Shown here piece by piece: positions 7,301-9,662 of a DNA stretch of 9,662 bases. The stretch lies in the NCBI GenBank assembly GCA_947483645.1, contig CANKLS010000046.1, forward strand, positions 1-9,662, read 5' to 3'. Made by a program: the position numbers and the translations under genes. The notes below the pieces were generated by a model. That model was not told the DNA's origin. It did not search any database and worked only from the letters and a program-made list of their open reading frames with translations. This DNA is from Bradymonadales bacterium (GTDB taxonomy: Bacteria; Myxococcota; Bradymonadia; REDH01). Every line of letters starts with the position of its first letter. Within the stretch, counting starts at the first letter, position 1.

Positions 7301-8161
7301 ATGCGTGACCTGCTGACCGGACTGCTCGAACCCACGCCTGTCCTCGATCACGGCTTCGTCCGGCTCGTCGATGCCATGCCCCGCCTCGCCGAAGAGGGCG
7401 AGACCGCAGACCACGCCATCGTCCGCGCCGCCCGCGTCTCCTACCAGACCGGCACCAAGGCCTCCCGCACCGACCGCGGCCTCATCCGCTACCTCATGCG
7501 CAACTTCCACACCTCGCCCTTCGAGATGGTGGAGTTCAAGTTCCACACCAAGATGCCCATCTTCGTGGCGCGGCAGTGGGTGCGCCACCGCACCGCCTCG
7601 ATCAACGAGGTCTCCGCCCGCTACTCCGTGCTCCCCGAAGAGTTCTACATCCCGGAGCCCGAGGCTGTCGGCGCCCAGGCAACCTCTAACCGGCAGGGCC
7701 GAAGCGAAGGCCTCCTCGACAGCGCGACCATCGAAGAGACCCGCACCGTACTCCGCGACCAGGCCAGCGGCGCCTTCGCCAGCTACCAGGGTCTGCTCGA
7801 CAAGGAGGTGGCCCGCGAGCTCTCGCGCGCCGTCCTGCCCGTCAACGCCTATACCGAGTGGTACTGGAAGGCCAACCTGCTCAATGTCTTCCGCTTCCTG
7901 CAGCTCCGGCTCGACCACCACGCGCAGTATGAGATCCGCGTCTATGCCGAGGCCATGGCGACCATCATCAAGCAGGTCGCACCGTGGAGTTTCGAGGCTT
8001 TTGAGGACTACTGGATGAACGGCGCACGCCTCTCCAGCCACGAGTGGGCTGCCGTCCTCGCAGAGCTCTCGACGGAGCAGCGCGACAGTTTACTGACCCG
8101 CCTCGAAGACACGCTCTCCGCCGGCGAACTCCGCGAACTGCAGCAGAAGCTCGGCCGTTAG
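7301..8161 (+). CDS. thyX: Flavin-dependent thymidylate synthase ThyX
   Basis: The 286-residue protein makes dTMP from dUMP using methylenetetrahydrofolate, FAD and NADPH. The ThyX signature RHRxxSxNxxSxR is present in full: Arg95, His96, Arg97, Ser100, Asn102, Ser105, Arg107. N-terminal features typical of the family are HGFVRLVD (17-24) and AARVSY (43-48). FHTSPFEMVEFKF (69-81) and the LDHHAQYEIR block (204-213) supply FAD and dUMP contacts. The frame is open upstream into the dehydratase gene, but Met at 7301 fits ThyX N-termini; only a weak GGA precedes it. It lies 79 bp after the dehydratase gene, so it may be read from the same transcript or from its own weak promoter; I see no strong one. 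ThyX usually replaces ThyA, which would make this gene essential, but the rest of the genome is not visible. Confidence 0.96.
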   Translation: MRDLLTGLLEPTPVLDHGFVRLVDAMPRLAEEGETADHAIVRAARVSYQTGTKASRTDRGLIRYLMRNFHTSPFEMVEFKFHTKMPIFVARQWVRHRTASINEVSARYSVLPEEFYIPEPEAVGAQATSNRQGRSEGLLDSATIEETRTVLRDQASGAFASYQGLLDKEVARELSRAVLPVNAYTEWYWKANLLNVFRFLQLRLDHHAQYEIRVYAEAMATIIKQVAPWSFEAFEDYWMNGARLSSHEWAAVLAELSTEQRDSLLTRLEDTLSAGELRELQQKLGR

Positions 8162-8165
8162 GCCG
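8152..8165. terminator. Short hairpin at the thyX / phosphatase junction
   Basis: CGGCC (8152-8156) pairs perfectly with GGCCG (8161-8165) around a GTTA loop. It overlaps the thyX stop codon and ends 5 bp before the opposing phosphatase stop. No T-tract follows on either strand, so a transcription-terminating role is only suggested by position. Confidence 0.25.
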
Positions 8166-8169
8166 CAGC

Positions 8170-9075
8170 CTACTCGTCGCCAGGAACCGGCGTCAGATCG
8201 TTGGGGTCGGTGTCCATCAGCGTCCGCATGTGACGGGGAGAGGTGGGTTCATCCCAACCGTCCCGATCGTTCGCCGGCTCGCTCACGCTCTCGGTGGCAA
8301 TGGCGTCGGCCTGCGCAGCGAGCGCCACCTCCACAATCACCACCGTGATGTTGTCGCGGCCGCCCGCCTGCAGCGCCCGCTCCACCAACCGATCACTCAT
8401 GTCCTCGAGCGACAGATGTGCGTCGCCGAGATAGAACTCCAGTTGGGTGTCGGAGACGAGGTCGGAGAGGCCGTCGCTGCAGAGCAGGAACCGGTCGCCC
8501 GGCTCTACCGCAAGCTCCTGCGCCTCCACCTCAACGTCGCCCTCGAGGCCGAGCGCGCGCATGATGACATTCGACATCGTCGCTGCCGCGAGCCGCGCCT
8601 CTGCATCGCGGCCAAGGCCGAAGAGGAAGTTCGAGAGGCTGTGGTCCGGCGTGATCTGCGCGATGCGTCCGCCGCGCAGCAGGTAGGCTCGGCTATCGCC
8701 CGCATGGCAGATCGAGACGGTGTCGCCCGTGAACTGCAGGCCCACAACCGTGGTCCCCATCCCCTGGCGCGAACCCACCTCAAGCGACGCCTGGTAGATG
8801 GCCCGGTTGGCCATCAGCATCGACTGCTCGAGCAGCCTGGTAGGCTCACCTACACCCGAAGTCGTCGGGAAGGGAATGCGCTGCAGCCGCTTCGACCCCT
8901 GATAGAAGTCGGCGATGGTCTTCACGCAGATCTCAGAGGCCACCTGCCCCGCAGCATGACCGCCCATGCCGTCGGCAACGACGTAGAGGCCATCGGCCGG
9001 CATGACGACGAAGTTGTCTTCGTTCTCGTCCCGCACAAGCCCAACGTGGCTACGGACCGCGAAACGAAGCGCCAT
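8170..9075 (-). CDS. PP2C-family protein serine/threonine phosphatase
   Basis: The 301-residue protein is a metal-dependent (Mn/Mg) phosphatase of the PPM/PP2C type, probably reversing Hanks-type Ser/Thr kinase signalling in the cytoplasm. All motifs are present in order: RDENEDNF (15-22), DGMGGH (35-40, metal ligand Asp35), GMGTTV (106-110 region), GDSRAYL (126-132), TPDHS (142-146), CSDGLSD (199-205, Asp201) and GRDNITVV (239-246, Asp241). The catalytic domain ends near 252. A 50-residue acidic, Pro/Asp-rich tail follows with no recognisable motif, and no membrane segment is seen. The ATG at 9075 has AGGGA 6 nt upstream and starts directly at the domain. The frame is open for another 67 codons to a TTG at 9276, but that extension lacks family similarity. 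No partner kinase gene is in the window. It is convergent with thyX. Confidence 0.92.
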   Translation of the reverse strand: MALRFAVRSHVGLVRDENEDNFVVMPADGLYVVADGMGGHAAGQVASEICVKTIADFYQGSKRLQRIPFPTTSGVGEPTRLLEQSMLMANRAIYQASLEVGSRQGMGTTVVGLQFTGDTVSICHAGDSRAYLLRGGRIAQITPDHSLSNFLFGLGRDAEARLAAATMSNVIMRALGLEGDVEVEAQELAVEPGDRFLLCSDGLSDLVSDTQLEFYLGDAHLSLEDMSDRLVERALQAGGRDNITVVIVEVALAAQADAIATESVSEPANDRDGWDEPTSPRHMRTLMDTDPNDLTPVPGDE

Positions 9076-9081
9076 CTCGCG

Positions 9082-9086
9082 TCCCT
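9082..9086 (-). promoter_or_regulatory. Ribosome-binding site supporting the short phosphatase start
   Basis: AGGGA on the minus strand lies 6 nt before the ATG at 9075, which is also where PP2C homology begins. Confidence 0.5.
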
Positions 9087-9116
9087 GTTCCGCCGACGCG
9101 TCTGGCAGCTCCAGTG

Positions 9117-9133
9117 GCAGCCGGTGCGGCTGC
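9117..9133. repeat. Perfect 7-bp inverted repeat upstream of the phosphatase gene
   Basis: GCAGCCG (9117-9123) and CGGCTGC (9127-9133) are perfect complements around a GTG spacer, 41 bp upstream of the phosphatase ATG. In the mRNA this would be a stable GC-rich stem-loop in the leader. It could be a leader hairpin, an operator half-site pair, or the remnant end structure of the upstream gene; no T-tract follows. Confidence 0.4.
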
Positions 9134-9234
9134 GGCGGGTGCGACAAGAAGAAGGGCTCGGTTCCCGGGAGCAGCTTCCAGCCCGAGCAGACCGCCACAA
9201 AGGTATCCAGCTTCGCGCTCGGCGCGCGGCGTGC

Positions 9235-9254
9235 GGGATTCTCAATCCCCTTTT
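9235..9254 (+). terminator. Inverted repeat followed by four T (plus strand)
   Basis: GGGATT (9235-9240) and AATCCC (9244-9249) form a perfect 6-bp stem with a CTC loop, followed on the plus strand by C and TTTT (9251-9254). On the plus strand this looks like a small intrinsic terminator, yet no plus-strand gene precedes it. On the minus strand it lies about 85 bp after the ROK gene stop but lacks a downstream T-run. It could equally be an operator. Confidence 0.3.
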
Positions 9255-9336
9255 GGCGGCGGATGGGCTTCGACAAACAGTGCTCCGAGCGGCGGTCGCG
9301 TGAGGGCGGCGCTCTAGCACATTTGGCACCGACCCG

Positions 9337-9662
9337 TCACACCAATCTTTGCAGCGCCTGGTGTGCGGCCCCGAGCAGCCCCGCCTCGTCACCCAGAGAC
9401 CCGCGGCGGATCGTAAGCCGCGCCCGCGCCACCGCCAACGTCAGCTCCATCGTCCGCGCCTCGAACCGCGAGGCCAGCACCGGCGCACGCTCCAGCAGCC
9501 CGCCGCCCACAAGCAGCACCTCGGGATTGAGGAAGGTGCAGAGCCCGCTCGCCGCATAGGAGAGCGCATCGACCACCTCGGTAACAATGCGCTCCGCCTC
9601 CGCATCTCCGGCAACCGCCGCGCGCTCCAAGCGTGCGGGATCACCAGGGAGTTCGCCCGCCA
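9337..9662 (-). CDS. ROK-family protein (glucokinase-like or repressor), C-terminal part
   Basis: Only the last 107 codons lie in the window; the frame continues past the right edge and the stop is TGA at 9339-9337. The visible part is the ROK C-terminal subdomain: a helix beginning AAVAGDAEAERIV, then LCTFLNPEVLLVGGGLLE, where the NPE and GGG elements are typical of the ATP-binding half of the actin-like fold, and a final GDEAGLLGAAHQAL segment. ROK proteins are sugar kinases (for example glucokinase) or, with an N-terminal DNA-binding domain, sugar-responsive repressors. The diagnostic N-terminal region, the His/Cys zinc site and the catalytic Asp are outside the window, so the two cannot be separated here. 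It is upstream of the phosphatase on the same strand with a 261-bp gap, so a shared operon is not obvious. Confidence 0.82.
   Translation of the reverse strand, partial: AGELPGDPARLERAAVAGDAEAERIVTEVVDALSYAASGLCTFLNPEVLLVGGGLLERAPVLASRFEARTMELTLAVARARLTIRRGSLGDEAGLLGAAHQALQRLV

Noticed and set aside
4904..7335. Very long minus-strand open frames (490 and 571 codons) opposite the GH25 and dehydratase genes.
   Set aside because: They translate to low-complexity Val/Ser/Gly/Arg-rich sequence mirroring the repeat region, match no family I recognise, and lie opposite genes with clear catalytic motifs. GC-rich DNA produces such frames because stop codons are rare.
8044..9303. A 419-codon plus-strand frame opposite the phosphatase gene.
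   Set aside because: The Arg/His/Leu-rich translation has no recognisable domain, while the minus strand encodes a complete PP2C motif set.

Overview
The window is high-GC bacterial chromosomal DNA. The lysozyme-like protein ends in a MYXO-CTERM sorting tail (Gly-Cys-Ser, a hydrophobic helix, then Arg-Arg-Arg-Arg), preceded by a Cys-rich stalk and an Asp/Thr/Gly/Pro-rich linker. That architecture points to Myxococcota, or to a related former deltaproteobacterial lineage such as Bradymonadota. This is an inference from protein style only; no rRNA or other phylogenetic marker is present. There is no tRNA, rRNA, CRISPR array, insertion sequence or phage gene, and the region reads as a conserved chromosomal neighbourhood rather than an island.

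Layout: (1) 1-745, minus: 5' part of an exported protein with two CxxCH haem motifs, running off the left edge. (2) 925-2100, plus: an RlmI-type 23S rRNA cytosine methyltransferase. (3) 2090-3445, minus: a RumA/RlmD-family rRNA uracil-5-methyltransferase with an Fe-S cysteine set; its end overlaps that of rlmI by 11 bp. (4) 3614-3934, plus: a small Tat-exported high-potential iron-sulfur protein (HiPIP). (5) 3944-4807, minus: a leucine carboxyl methyltransferase-like SAM methyltransferase. (6) 4865-6310, plus: a GH25 lysozyme-like surface protein with seven 27-bp tandem repeats. (7) 6307-7221, plus: a PLP-dependent serine/threonine dehydratase-like enzyme, overlapping gene 6 by ATGA. (8) 7301-8161, plus: the flavin-dependent thymidylate synthase ThyX. 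(9) 8170-9075, minus: a PP2C-type Ser/Thr phosphatase. (10) 9337-9662, minus: the C-terminal part of a ROK-family sugar kinase or regulator, cut by the right edge.

The genes do not form one pathway. Themes that recur are redox or electron-transfer exports (dihaem protein, HiPIP), rRNA modification (two methyltransferases back to back at their 3' ends) and cell-surface or envelope work (GH25). Genes 6-8 may be co-transcribed. The packing is notable: all three convergent pairs end within 11 bp of each other, and each junction carries a short GC-rich hairpin over a stop codon. No gap exceeds 300 bp. The largest (9076-9336, 261 bp) holds two perfect inverted repeats upstream of the phosphatase; the next (746-924, 179 bp) holds a plausible promoter for the dihaem protein.

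I found no clear previously undescribed multi-gene system. The most distinctive items are the repeat-bearing MYXO-CTERM lysozyme, the dihaem protein with a strand-rich C-terminal part, and the HiPIP that carries both Tat and lipobox signals.
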